The notes below the pieces were generated by a model. It saw nothing but the letters and a program-made list of their open reading frames with translations. It did no database searches and had not been told where the DNA came from. This document shows, piece after piece, positions 1 to 8,400 of a DNA stretch of 64,000 bases. Origin of the DNA: Candidatus Geothrix skivensis. GTDB lineage: Bacteria > Acidobacteriota > Holophagae > Holophagales > Holophagaceae. The position numbers were made by a program, and so were the translations under genes. The stretch lies in the NCBI GenBank assembly GCA_016721195.1, contig JADKIO010000013.1, positions 1-64,000 of the forward strand. The letters run 5' to 3'. The number at the start of each line of letters is the position of its first letter. Position 1 is the stretch's first letter.

Positions 1-288
1 CCGCTCAGAAGGCGAAGGGGCGTGCCAGAGGAAGCTGCAGAGCGATTCCCGCCGTTCCTGCTCCACCTCGCGGCTGAGGCCGATGAGCGTATTGCGCATG
101 AGGTAGCGGCCCACGCCGGTTAGGGCGGTGAAGGCCAGCATCCAGGCCAGGAAGCCCTGGGAGTCCTGCCAGTCCTGGCCCCTCCAGGCATGCACCGCCC
201 GGCCCGCCCAGTAGGGCACCACCGAAGCCGCGACGCGTGCACCAAACCGTGGCCCCCAGGCCCCAATACTGCGGCGGTGGCGGGCCAT
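1..288 (-). CDS. ABC exporter transmembrane/ATPase subunit, N-terminal part (runs off the window)
   Basis: An uninterrupted minus-strand frame of 96 codons runs from an ATG at 288 to the window edge. It reads like the first transmembrane segments of an MsbA-type ABC half-transporter: the stretch RYLMRNTLIGLSREVEQE is the typical end of the second membrane helix and the start of the first cytoplasmic loop. The ATPase domain would lie outside the window. A good ribosome site (AGGAGG, about 338-343) sits before a TTG at 332, but that TTG is in another frame. The true start is therefore probably TTG 332 with a one-base sequencing error in between. Family assignment is moderate, from one motif region only. 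Confidence 0.45.
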   Translation of the reverse strand, partial: MARHRRSIGAWGPRFGARVAASVVPYWAGRAVHAWRGQDWQDSQGFLAWMLAFTALTGVGRYLMRNTLIGLSREVEQERRESLCSFLWHAPSPSER

Positions 289-446
289 GAGGGGCCACCA
301 CCACCAGAGCTTGAGTTTGAAAGATCCGTCAAGCGGGCCTCCTGCGTGCTAGAGTAGCAACACCCAATTGCCTGGGCCTAGGGAAGCCGCCTTTGGGCAG
401 ATCCAGCCAAGCAGGGATCCTGGAAGAAAACCCAGGGATCCCGTGT

Positions 447-1790
447 ATGCACCTGCTGCGTCTGGCCCATTGCCTGGTCCTCGCAGGCCTTCTGGCCCTG
501 CCCCTGGCGGCCCAGGTGGTGGAGGGAATCCCCGCCTGGGATTCGGGTCCCTGGACTTCATCCAGGGCGATGGCTACGAGCAGTGGATCCTCCAGTCCCC
601 GGCGGGGATGCCCTGGTGGGACTCAGCCCGCCGGCCAAGTCGTGCCCAGGTCAGCCTCCCGCTGAAGGTCCTCCTGGACGGCCTGCTCAGTTTCACCCCC
701 TCCGACCGGAGGCCCGCTTCCCGGATGGCTTTGCCGGTCGAAGCCGAGGATGTGCTCTTGACCTTCCAGGAGCTGCTCCGGGATCCCAAGGCCAGTCCCA
801 CCAAGGGCCATTCTGGAGGGAACGACGGTGGGCAGCGATCGGGGAACCCTGTGGATCAAGTCCTCTGCCCGGCCCAGCGCCTGCTCCTGAGCTGGCGCGG
901 AGCTCCGTCGCCCAGCGGGCAGCATCCGACCGCGGTTTCGGGCCCCTTCAGCCTCCGCAAGGAGTCCGGGGCCTGGCTCCTCGCGCTGGGAGCACTTCCT
1001 GAAAACCCCAGGTGGACGGCATCCGCTTCCGCCTGCTTCTGACGGAGCCGGGGCTGCGACTGCCCTGCAGAAGGGCTGGCTCAGCGGTCAGCACCCGGCT
1101 ACCCGCCGCCAGACTGACTCGCCTCGACCTATCGCCTGGTCACCCAGCCCATGCACTCCCAGCTGGTGTCTGAGCCGAAGCGGGCCCGCTCTCTTTGCGG
1201 TGGCTGGAACACTGGCGAAGGGATGTTTTTCCCGCCCCGGCTTCGGCCTGAAGCGCCTGCCCCAGCCGCGGGCTGGGCCTGAGACCCCAGCCTCGAGGTC
1301 CGGACCATCGAGGCCGCTGAGACACGGCCTGAAGCCCCCCAGGCCCTGCGGCTGCTTGCACTCGGGGCCGATGAGGGGGTCCAGAAGCTCCTGCTGGTCC
1401 TGCGGGAGCGGGCCCGCCGGGATGGCTGCGACTCCATCGGGAACCCCTCGAACAGGGGCCCTGGTGGCGCGGCTTCAGCAAGGTGATTTCATGCTGGCCT
1501 GTTCCTCGGTGATCTTCGATCCGCACCCCTGGGCCGTGCTGGATGCCCTGGAGCCCAAGGCCCCCATGAACTTCACCGGCTGGGGCACCTTCAGCTGGAG
1601 GGATCTCATCGGGAAGCTCCAGCGGCCCGGGGATCCCGCCTGGCGCGAGCTGCAGTCGCTCTGGGCCCGCAACCCGGCGGCCCTGCCCCTGCTGGATTTC
1701 CAGAGCGTGATCTGGGTGGACCGGCGGCTGCGGGTGGAGCCCAGCCCCCTGGGGCTCTGCGCACCCCGGGGCGGCGGGTTTGGCGCTGGG
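447..1790 (+). pseudogene. Oligopeptide ABC transporter substrate-binding protein, frameshifted
   Basis: An ATG at 447 opens a clear signal peptide (MHLLRLAHCLVLAGLLALPLAA). The coding signal then jumps between frames near 545 and several more times. The last stretch, 1520-1765, reads APMNFTGWGTFSWRDLIGKL and then the helix LQSLWARNPAALPLLDFQSV. That is the characteristic C-terminus of solute-binding family 5 (DppA/OppA type) proteins, which bind peptides in the periplasm. Two permease-like regions follow directly, as expected for a dpp/opp operon. Comparable frameshifts at homopolymers in bcp and fabI just downstream suggest sequencing errors rather than true gene decay. Confidence 0.6.
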
Positions 1791-1797
1791 AGCCCTG

Positions 1798-2428
1798 ATG
1801 CGGGAGTTCCTCCAGGGTCTGGCCGTATGGGGCTTCCGGGTTGGCCTTGGCCCCTTGGGCTCCAGGCTCCAGCTGGAAGGAGGCCGCGGCGCCGATCTTC
1901 CCTGGGGGCCCTGGGGCCGGCGCTCCTGGTGGTGGCCCTGCTTTCAGTCCTGGCGCCCCTGCTGGCCTGGCTGGGGGGCCCGGGGCTCGCCGACCGGCGC
2001 CCGCTGGCCCTCCTGGAGGCCCCGCCGGATCTGCTCTGGGCCGCCCTGCTCCTGGCCCTGTGGCCGAGCCACTGGGGACCGCCGGGATCCCGGGCTGGCT
2101 GCTGGCCTTTCTCCTGGCTGCCCTGCCGGGCGAGGTCCGGTGGCTGGCGCAGGCCATGCCCGGGGAGCGGCCCTTCCCAGGCCTGGGGCCGGGCGGCGAC
2201 CCGCCGCATGCGGCGCCTGGTCCTGATGCACCTCTGGGGCCGGTGGCTGGCGGCCCGCCTGCCCCTCTGGCTCACCGCCACCCTGTGCTGGAGCGGGTAC
2301 TGGGGGTGCCCGGCCTGGGCACGGACTGGATGACCCGGGTGGCGGTGCGGGACCGGCCGGCCTGGCCCTCTGGATCCTGGCCCTGGCCCTGCTGTGGGCC
2401 CTGGCCCGGTTCGGGGACCGGGAGCCGC
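1798..2428 (+). pseudogene. Peptide ABC transporter permease, DppB-like, frameshifted
   Basis: Hydrophobic segments in all three frames tile this interval, starting from ATG 1798 (MREFLQGLAVWGFRVGLG). Near 2290-2350 the sequence ERVLGVPGLGTDWMTRVAVRDRPA can be read. It matches the conserved ExxFxxPGLG...RD region near the C-terminus of DppB/OppB permeases. The product would be an inner-membrane channel subunit partnered with the DppC-like protein that follows. At least two frame changes are needed to assemble the protein. Given the neighbourhood, base-calling errors in homopolymers are more likely than gene decay. Confidence 0.5.
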
Positions 2429-3142
2429 ATGAGGTGGCGCCTCGCCTTCCTGGGCGTCCTGCTTCTGCCGCAGCTGGCCCTGGATCCCTTCGGCGGGGGC
2501 CTCGGGGCCTCCCTGCGCCATCCCCTGGGTACCGACGACCTGGGCCGGGACGCCCTCCTGCGCCTGGCCCTGGCCTCCGCCCGCAGCCTGGGCTTCGCCA
2601 GCGCCTGCGCCCTCTTGGCCCTGGGCCTGGCCCTGCTCCTGGTCTGGCGGGGTCGGCGCTACCTCGGCGTGTGGTCCACGCTGCGCAACCTGCCACCCCT
2701 GCTCTTCCTGCTGCCCCTGGCCGCGGCCCTCGGGGGCCTCCCCGCCCTGCCCCTGGGACTCCTCCTGGCCCTCCTGATCTGCCCCCACCTGAGCCCGCCC
2801 TGCGGGCCCGGCTCGAGCCCTTCCGCCATTCCCCGCCTGGGCTGTGGAGCGCACCCTGGGAGCCACCGGGCCTCCACCCTGCGCCGCTGGGCCCCCTGGG
2901 GCTGGGAGCAGGCCGCCGCCCTCTTCCCCAGCGCCTGGCTGTCGGCCCTCTGGGGGGAGGCCACGCTTTCGGCCCTGGGCCTGGGGCCGGGGCCCACCCA
3001 AGACAGCCTGGGGCGCCTGCTGGCGGAGGAGCTGCCCCGCCTCGGCTCGGATCCTTCGCCCCTGGGTTGGGCCGCGCTGGCGATGGTGCTCGGCCTGGCC
3101 TGGACCGCGACTCCGCGAAGTACCAGCCAGGGCCTTTCCTGA
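2429..3142 (+). pseudogene. Peptide ABC transporter permease, DppC-like, probably frameshifted
   Basis: One frame runs from ATG 2429 to a TGA at 3140-3142 (237 residues). It contains HPLGTDDLGRDALLRL, the diagnostic DppC/OppC motif before the transmembrane core, and near the end EATLSALGLGPGPTQDSLG, the diagnostic loop of the same family. Between about 2785 and 2880 the reading degrades, and a better DppC-like sequence (EPALRARLEPFRHSP, then AVERTLGATG) appears in other frames, so at least two indels are present. It would be the second membrane subunit of the peptide importer. No ATPase subunits are seen here, and bcp follows after about 50 bp. Confidence 0.55.
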
Positions 3143-3195
3143 ACCGCCACACCACGCCCTTCCGCCTTCCTCCCGGGCCCGTTACCCTTGCGCCC

Positions 3196-3667
3196 ATGAG
3201 CCCACTCCTTGGTCAGCCCCTTCCCGCCTTCTCCCTGCAAGACGACCAGGGCACCACGGTCACCACCAAAGACCTCAAGGGCCGCTGGACCGTGCTCTAC
3301 GCCTATCCCAAGGACAGCACCCCAGGCTGCACCACCGAGGCCTGTGACTTCCGGGACAACCTGGCCAAGGTGCAGTCCCTGGGTGCCCAGGTCTATGGCA
3401 TCAGCCGCGACAGCCTGAAGAGCCACCAGAACTTCATCGCCAAGCAGAGCCTCCCTTCCGCCTGCTCTCCGACCCTGACTGCACCCTGCTCAACCCCTGG
3501 GCGCCTTCGGCAAGAAGCTCATGTACGGCAAGGAGGTGCAGGGCATCATCCGCAGCACCTTCCTCGTGGATCCCAAGGGCATCCTCCGCCACATCTGGCC
3601 CAAAGTCAGCGTGAAGGGCCACGTCGATGAGGTCATCGCCAAACTATTAGAACTGCAAAAAAGCTGA
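3196..3667 (+). CDS. bcp: Thioredoxin-dependent peroxiredoxin, Bcp/PrxQ type (two frameshifts)
   Basis: This cytoplasmic enzyme reduces hydroperoxides with a peroxidatic cysteine in the motif PGCTTEACDFRD, and the second cysteine of Bcp is present five residues later. Reading MSPLLGQPLPAFSLQDDQG from ATG 3196, the frame is lost near 3455 (CTCCCTTCC, one C short) and again near 3499 (CCTGGGCGCC, one G short). Restoring both bases gives an intact protein of about 157 residues ending LLELQKS. The stop codon TGA (3665-3667) is supplied by the outer end of the inverted-repeat element that follows, so the C-terminus may have been altered by that insertion. Function is confident; the frameshifts are probably sequence errors. 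Confidence 0.85.
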
Positions 3668-3776
3668 GACAGGATTAACAGGATTGAAAGAAGGATTAAC
3701 AGGATTTCAAAAGCATTTCTTATGCTTTAATCCTGTTAATCAAGCACTTAATCCTGTTAATCCTGTCCCCGCTTTT
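3659..3776. repeat. Empty palindromic element (MITE-like) with the same inverted repeats as the GxxExxY element
   Basis: The left arm at 3668-3706 and the right arm at 3729-3767 are inverted repeats of 39 bp. Each is made of two GGATTAACAGGATT-type units separated by a short spacer. The 22-bp centre has its own inverted repeat (AAAGCAT/ATGCTTT), so the core is an almost complete 100-bp palindrome. The symmetry extends outwards through AAAAGC on the left and GCTTTT on the right. It is strikingly AT-rich against its G+C-rich surroundings. It sits between the convergent genes bcp and fabI and could also act as a bidirectional terminator. The same arms flank the gene at 13131-13523. Confidence 0.85.
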
Positions 3777-3790
3777 CGATGGGTCGGTGC

Positions 3791-4568
3791 CTACCCGGCC
3801 ATGATGCTGAAGCCGCCATCCACGTAGAGCACCTGGCCGGTGACGCCCCGGCCCATGTCGCTGAGGAAGAACACGCCCGCGTCGCCCACCTCCAGGATGT
3901 CCGTATCCTTTTGCAGCGGAGTGACGGTGCGATGGTGCCTGAGCTTGGAGCCGATGCCGGGGATGCCCGAGGCGGCCAGGGTCTTGATGGGGCCCGCGGA
4001 GATGGCGTTCACGCGGATGCCCTGGGGCCCAGGTTCGCGGCGAGGTAGCGCACGCTGGCTTCCAGGGCCGCCTTGGCCACGCCCATGGCGTTGTAGCCGG
4101 GCACCACCCGTTCGGAACCCAGGTAGCTGAGGGTCACGATGGAGCCGCCCTCCGGCATGAGCGGCTGGGCTGCGTGGGCGATGGCCGCCAGGGAGTAGGC
4201 GCTGATATCGAGGGCCACCCGGAAATCCTCCCGGCTGGTGTCCAGGAAGCTTCCCGCCAGGGCCTGGCGGGGCGCGTAGGCCACCGCATGGACCACGAAA
4301 TCGAGCTTCCCCCACTTCTTCCGGATCTCGTCGAAGGCCATGACGATCTGGCTATCGCTGCCCACATCCATCATGGTCAGCAGGGGGTGTTTCAGCTCGG
4401 CGGCCAGCTCGCGGACATTCTCGCCCAGGCGCTCGTTCTGGTAGGTCAGGCAGAGCTGGGCCCCGCTTCGGTGGCCTTCTGGGCGATGCCCCAGGCGATG
4501 GACCGCTTGTTGGCCACGCCGATGATCAATCCCCGCTTGCCTTCCAACAGCCCGCCCTTGGCGATCAT
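3791..4568 (-). CDS. fabI: Enoyl-[acyl-carrier-protein] reductase (NADH), FabI (two frameshifts)
   Basis: FabI catalyses the last reduction step of fatty-acid elongation. The start MIAKGGLLEGKRGLIIGVAN (ATG at 4568) is the FabI cofactor-binding N-terminus, followed by KRSIAWGIA. The catalytic Tyr-x6-Lys is visible as YNAMGVAK, and the C-terminus GVTGQVLYVDGGFSIMAG is typical. The frame breaks near 4460 (missing G in a GGGG run) and near 4026 (missing C in a CCCC run). Correcting both yields one continuous protein of about 259 residues, the usual size. The gene converges on bcp across the palindromic repeat. The frameshifts are very probably sequencing errors because FabI is normally essential. 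Confidence 0.88.
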
Positions 4569-4745
4569 GCGTGCTCCTCCAGAGTCATGTGCAAACAATC
4601 ACATAGGATAGGACAGAAGCGCGGCTTTGCCCATACCGGCGGGTCCGGCGGTCCACAGCTCGCAGGATCGGCCCCCACCTCCCGTCACCCGGGTAATCTG
4701 AGGTTCCACCGGCACCACCTGAAACAGCCCAGGCCGTGACGGCCG

Positions 4746-5861
4746 ATGGCAACCCTGTCCGTTCACCATGCCCGAGGCTCCGTGCTTCCCTTCGCCCCCA
4801 TCGTCTTCCTCAGCCTCGCCCAGACCCAGGCCCCGGCCTTCCGGGCGGATCTGGATGCGGGACGCTACCTGAAGGTGCTGTCCGACTCCGAACAGCGGCT
4901 CCGTCAGGATCCGAACGATGCCCCGGCTTGGGCGGCCAAGTCCCAGGCCCTCTCCAGCTTCCTGCGCTTTGGCGAGGCCCGGGCCGCGGCCGAGCGGGCC
5001 GTCAACCTGAAGCCGGGCCTGGCCGACGCCCTCCTGGCCCGGGGCCTGGCCCGGGCCGGGGAGGCCATCAAGCAGCGGGACCTCGGCAGCCTGCGGGGCG
5101 CCATGGGGGCCATGGATGATCTGCGGGCCGCCACCGAGGCCGACCCCAATCTGGCGCCCGCCTGGATGAGCCTGGGCCTGGCCTATGAGCTGCTGCCGGG
5201 CCTGCTGGGGGGCTCCACCCGCAAGGCCCTGCGCTGTGCCGATCGGCTGAGGGCCATCGCCCCCGCCCGCGGGGACCTGCTCCAGGCGCTGATCCTCGTC
5301 GAGGAGGACAAGTGGCGGGAGGCCGAGGCCTGGTTCCTGAAGGCCCTGGCCAAGGCGCCCCAGGATCCTGAGGTGGTGGGCCAGTGGCTGGATGCCCTGG
5401 ATCGCCGCCCCGCCAAAAGGGCCCTGGGGGAGGCTGGCAAGAACGCCCGCCTCCTGGCGGAGGCCCAGCGGCTGCTGCCCGGCGTGGGCTCCAGCGCCCG
5501 GGGGATCATCGCCGTCAGCGATGCCCACCTGCATGGGGGCCAGCCCGAGCAGGCCTGGAAGATCCTCCAGGAGCACCTGGGCCAAGTGGAGGCCCCTAGT
5601 CTGCTGCGCCTCCAACTCGGGAAAGTGGCCGCCGTCAGCGGCCTGCACCGCCCCGAAGGCCTGGCCGCCCTGGAGCAGGTGCTGCGCGAGCCCCTCGAAG
5701 GCGGCTCCGCTGGCCTCCCCGGCGCCTGGTGGCGCAAGGGCCAGCTCCTCCGGGACCTGGGCCGCAAGGAAGAGGCCCGCAAAGCCGCCCAGGAAGCCCT
5801 CAAGCTGGACCCCCGGCACCGGGGGGCGAGGGAGCTGACGGAAGACCTGGACCGCGGGTAA
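4746..5861 (+). CDS. TPR-repeat protein, probably exported
   Basis: The 371-residue protein begins with a short hydrophobic stretch ending AQTQA, compatible with a weak signal peptide. An alternative GTG start at 4782 would place that stretch at the very N-terminus. The rest is helical and Ala/Leu-rich, with tetratricopeptide-like repeats: residues about 35-80 (NDAPAWAAKSQALSSFLRFG), 140-170 (EADPNLAPAWMSLGLAYELL) and a C-terminal pair ending KAAQEALKLDPRHRGA. TPR proteins act as protein-protein scaffolds and no catalytic motif is seen. It is a single gene, divergent from fabI, followed by the pilin pair. Specific function unknown. Confidence 0.7.
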   Translation: MATLSVHHARGSVLPFAPIVFLSLAQTQAPAFRADLDAGRYLKVLSDSEQRLRQDPNDAPAWAAKSQALSSFLRFGEARAAAERAVNLKPGLADALLARGLARAGEAIKQRDLGSLRGAMGAMDDLRAATEADPNLAPAWMSLGLAYELLPGLLGGSTRKALRCADRLRAIAPARGDLLQALILVEEDKWREAEAWFLKALAKAPQDPEVVGQWLDALDRRPAKRALGEAGKNARLLAEAQRLLPGVGSSARGIIAVSDAHLHGGQPEQAWKILQEHLGQVEAPSLLRLQLGKVAAVSGLHRPEGLAALEQVLREPLEGGSAGLPGAWWRKGQLLRDLGRKEEARKAAQEALKLDPRHRGARELTEDLDRG

Positions 5862-5897
5862 GCGGGAACACCGACCTTCCACCTTTCTGTTACGAGG

Positions 5898-5945
5898 CCC
5901 ACTGACGCACTGCCGCCAGTGGACTGACCCGCTGCGTCACTGACT
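5898..5945. repeat. Nested inverted repeats upstream of the first pilin
   Basis: TGACGCA at 5903-5909 is repeated inverted as TGCGTCA at 5933-5939, and a smaller hairpin CACTG/CAGTG lies inside. It lies just after the TPR gene and may be its terminator, although no T-run follows, or a small palindromic repeat. Nothing else is recognised between 5862 and the pilin promoter region. Confidence 0.4.
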
Positions 5946-6047
5946 GGAAGAGTTCAGGCCTCGAGAGGTGGCAACGGCCCCGCCAGGACCAAAAGGAAGG
6001 ATAGGAATGGACCAGTCATTCCCAGACAAGTCATAAGCTCTGGCCAG

Positions 6048-6064
6048 TTGGCATGGGGATTGAT
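6048..6064 (+). promoter_or_regulatory. Possible sigma-54-type promoter of the first pilin gene
   Basis: TTGGCATGGGGATTGAT resembles a -24/-12 promoter (TGGCAC-N5-TTGCA), although the -12 element is imperfect. It lies about 37 bp before the start codon, and a related TTGGC...GAT arrangement precedes the second pilin at the same relative place. Sigma-54 control of pilA is known in other bacteria; for this site it is inference. Confidence 0.35.
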
Positions 6065-6100
6065 ATCTTGTCTCGCGGCCACGGCCCACAAGGAGAACCT

Positions 6101-6652
6101 ATGAAGAACCAGAAGGGCTTCACCCTCATCGAACTGCTGCTCGTGCTCGCCATCATCGGCATCATCAGCGCCATCGCCATTCCCGCCCTGCTGGGCCAGC
6201 GCGCCCGCGCCCGGGACAAGAGCGCCCAGGAGAACGCCACCAGCATCCTGTCCGACATCATCGCCACCTACGACAAGGCCAAGGAGACGGGCGCGAATGT
6301 GGCGACTGCCGCAGGCTTGACGGCCGTCTGCCGTGTCGGAACGGGCATGCTTCCTGTCGTTCCCCAGATCCCCCAGTTGCTGGATGCCAAGAACCCCTGG
6401 AACGGCACCGTGGCTGTGCCCTTGGCCTATGCCAATGCTATCGTCGCTATTGGCGATGGGCTGCCTGCCACGATTCGCGGCATGTCCGCGGCGGCCACCC
6501 TCGGCCAGACCCAGATGGGGTACCTGCCTCCCGATCCCGCTACTTCCGCCCCTGGCACGGTAGCCACCTCCGTCTACCTCCAGGGCACCTTCACGGACCC
6601 TGTCACCGGCGCTGGCCAGCACATCTTCTACAAGGTCGGCAACGTCGATTAG
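6101..6652 (+). CDS. pilA: Type IV major pilin, copy 1
   Basis: The protein has 183 residues. The class III leader MKNQKG is followed directly by FTLIE, so prepilin peptidase would cut after Gly6 and methylate Phe, with the key Glu at position +5. The hydrophobic helix LLLVLAIIGIISAIAIPALL anchors the subunit and builds the fibre core. The globular part (about residues 50-183) is unusually long in Ala/Thr/Pro and has one Cys, near residue 74. The start is fixed by AAGGAG at 6090-6095, 5-6 bases upstream. The gene is followed by its own strong terminator and an almost identical second copy. The assembly motors lie at 10.1-15.5 kb on the other strand. Confidence 0.93.
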   Translation: MKNQKGFTLIELLLVLAIIGIISAIAIPALLGQRARARDKSAQENATSILSDIIATYDKAKETGANVATAAGLTAVCRVGTGMLPVVPQIPQLLDAKNPWNGTVAVPLAYANAIVAIGDGLPATIRGMSAAATLGQTQMGYLPPDPATSAPGTVATSVYLQGTFTDPVTGAGQHIFYKVGNVD

Positions 6653-6665
6653 GACTGTTCTCCAG

Positions 6666-6703
6666 GGAAAAGAGGGGTCCCTTCACGGGGCCCTCTTTTC
6701 GTT
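6666..6703 (+). terminator. Intrinsic terminator after pilin copy 1
   Basis: The stem AAAAGAGGG (6668-6676) pairs with CCCTCTTTT (6691-6699) around a G+C-rich inner stem, and the right arm ends in a T-run. It lies 15 bases after the stop codon, so each pilin copy is an independent transcription unit. Confidence 0.85.
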
Positions 6704-6767
6704 GCATCTCACGCTTGCAGCTGGAGGTCCAGGGGCAAAGGATTGGCCACCATGGAAGAATCAAACA

Positions 6768-6785
6768 TTGGCTGGGCATAGATTT
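6768..6785 (+). promoter_or_regulatory. Possible sigma-54-type promoter of the second pilin gene
   Basis: TTGGCTGGGCATAGATTT aligns with the element before copy 1 (TTGGC, then GGG, then AT-GAT) and lies about 36 bp before the start codon. The -12 element is weak, so the call rests mainly on conservation between the two copies. Confidence 0.3.
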
Positions 6786-6820
6786 GTATTCATTTCTTGG
6801 CCATCGCCCAAGGAGACTCC

Positions 6821-7372
6821 ATGAAGAACCAAAAGGGCTTCACCCTCATCGAACTGCTGCTCGTGCTCGCCATCATCGGCATCATCAGCGCCATCGCCAT
6901 CCCCGCCCTGCTCGGCCAGCGCGCCCGTGCCCGGGACAAGAGCGCCCAGGAGAACGCCACCAGCATCCTGTCCGACATCATCGCCACCTACGACAAGGCC
7001 AAGGAAACGGGCGCGAATGTGGCGACTGCCGCAGGCCTGACGGCCGTCTGCCGTGTCGGAACGGGCATGCTTCCTGTCGTTCCCCAGGTTCCCCAGATGC
7101 TGGATGCCAAGAACCCCTGGAATGGCACCGTGGCGGTTCCCCTGGCCTATGCCAATGCGATTGTGGCCATCGGCGATTCGCTGCCTGCCACCATCCGCGG
7201 CATGTCCGCAGCGGCCTCCCTCGGTCAGACCCAGATGGGATACCTGCCCCCCGATCCCGCAACCTCCGCCCCTGGCACCGTGGCCACGTCCGTCTACCTT
7301 CAGGGCACCTTCACCGATCCCGTCACTGGCGCCGGTGAGCACATCTTCTACAAGGTCGGCAACGTCGACTGA
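6821..7372 (+). CDS. pilA: Type IV major pilin, copy 2
   Basis: This is a second 183-residue pilin. It differs from copy 1 at only a handful of residues: I/V and L/M in the PQ(I/V)PQ(L/M)LDAKNPW segment, G/S and T/S near residues 127-137, and Q/E near the C-terminus before HIFYKVGNVD. Most nucleotide changes are silent, so both copies appear to be under selection. The leader MKNQKG, the cleavage site and Glu+5 are identical. AGGAG at 6811-6815 is the ribosome site. It may be redundant, give dosage, or allow recombination between pilin variants. A terminator follows. Confidence 0.93.
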   Translation: MKNQKGFTLIELLLVLAIIGIISAIAIPALLGQRARARDKSAQENATSILSDIIATYDKAKETGANVATAAGLTAVCRVGTGMLPVVPQVPQMLDAKNPWNGTVAVPLAYANAIVAIGDSLPATIRGMSAAASLGQTQMGYLPPDPATSAPGTVATSVYLQGTFTDPVTGAGEHIFYKVGNVD

Positions 7373-7387
7373 TTCCGGCTCACTCAA

Positions 7388-7419
7388 GCAAAGGGGGATC
7401 CTTCGGGTCCCCCTTTTTC
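7388..7419 (+). terminator. Intrinsic terminator after pilin copy 2
   Basis: The arm AAAGGGGGA (7390-7398) pairs with TCCCCCTTT (7408-7416) around a TCCTTCGGG loop, and the T-run continues to 7418. Confidence 0.85.
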
Positions 7420-7506
7420 GTCCATGGAGGGCTGCCTGGGCGCACGGCTTTCAAGTGCATGGGTTTCCGTGGAAAATCGGATGGAGCAGTGGAAGGGGCG
7501 TGCGAC

Positions 7507-8400
7507 ATGGAGAAGGTCATTGTCACCCAAGGGTTGACCCGGCGCTTTGGCGTCCGGACCGTGGTGGACGGGCTGGACGTGGCGGTGCGGACCCAGGCCA
7601 TCACGGGCTTCCTGGGGCCCAACGGCGCCGGCAAGACGACGACCATTTCACTCCTTCTGGGGCTCCTCAGGCCCGATGGCGGCAGCGCCGAGGTGCTGGG
7701 CCTTCCACCGGGCCATCCCGAAGCCCTGGCCCAGATCGGCGCCCTGGTGGAGTCCCCCTCGCTCTACGACCACCTGACGGGCCTTGAGAACCTGGAGATC
7801 ACCCGGCTCATGCGGGACCTGGAGCGCTCCGAGGTGGACCGGGTGCTGAAGCTGGTGGACCTGCTGCGGGATGCCAAGCGACCGGTGCGGGATTATTCCC
7901 TGGGCATGCGCCAGCGCCTGGGCGTGGCCCTGGCCATGATGGGCCAGCCCCGCCTGCTGATCTTGGACGAACCCACCAACGGCCTGGATCCCGAAGGCAT
8001 CCAGGACATGCGGGAACTGCTCCGGAGCCTGCCCCTGGAGACCGGTGCCTCGGTGTTCCTTTCCAGCCATCTTCTGGCCGAGGTGGAGCAGGTGGCGCAG
8101 GATCTGGTGGTCATCCACAAGGGAAAGCTGAAGTACATGGGACCCACAGAGCAGCTGGGGGCATCGGATCAGGCGGAGCTCATGGTCCGAGCCGGCGATC
8201 CGGCCCGGGCCCAGGCCATTCTGGAGGGGCAGGGGTTCTCCTGCACCGTGGCGGAGGCCCGGGTCTGGATCCAGGCACCCGCCTCGGAGGCCCCCCGGAT
8301 CGCGGCCAGCCTGGTGGGTGGGGGGTGTGACCTCTACGAACTGGCTCCCCACAAGGTCAACCTGGAGGCCCGCTTCCTGGCCCTGCTGGAGGAGGCATGA
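7507..8400 (+). CDS. ABC-2 type transporter ATP-binding protein
   Basis: This 297-residue nucleotide-binding subunit has Walker A GPNGAGKT (about residues 38-45), the signature YSLGMRQRLGVA (about 133-144) and Walker B LLILDEPTNGLDP. The C-terminal 90 residues form the accessory domain usual in drug, antibiotic and lantibiotic-immunity ABC-2 exporters (CcmA/BcrA type). The ATG at 7507 is preferred over an in-frame ATG at 7459 because a purine-rich site (GGAAGGGG) sits about 10 bases upstream. The stop overlaps the next start (ATGA), so the three genes 7507-10082 form one operon. The exported substrate cannot be inferred. Confidence 0.88.
   Translation: MEKVIVTQGLTRRFGVRTVVDGLDVAVRTQAITGFLGPNGAGKTTTISLLLGLLRPDGGSAEVLGLPPGHPEALAQIGALVESPSLYDHLTGLENLEITRLMRDLERSEVDRVLKLVDLLRDAKRPVRDYSLGMRQRLGVALAMMGQPRLLILDEPTNGLDPEGIQDMRELLRSLPLETGASVFLSSHLLAEVEQVAQDLVVIHKGKLKYMGPTEQLGASDQAELMVRAGDPARAQAILEGQGFSCTVAEARVWIQAPASEAPRIAASLVGGGCDLYELAPHKVNLEARFLALLEEA

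Noticed and set aside
1200..3001. Long overlapping open frames on both strands at 1.2-3.2 kb
   Set aside because: They are shadow frames caused by high G+C content. The recognisable protein motifs are all on the plus strand and belong to the peptide transporter.
3668..3767. Simple bidirectional terminator between bcp and fabI
   Set aside because: It may terminate transcription, but the same 39-bp arms flank the gene at 13.1-13.5 kb, so an element origin explains more.
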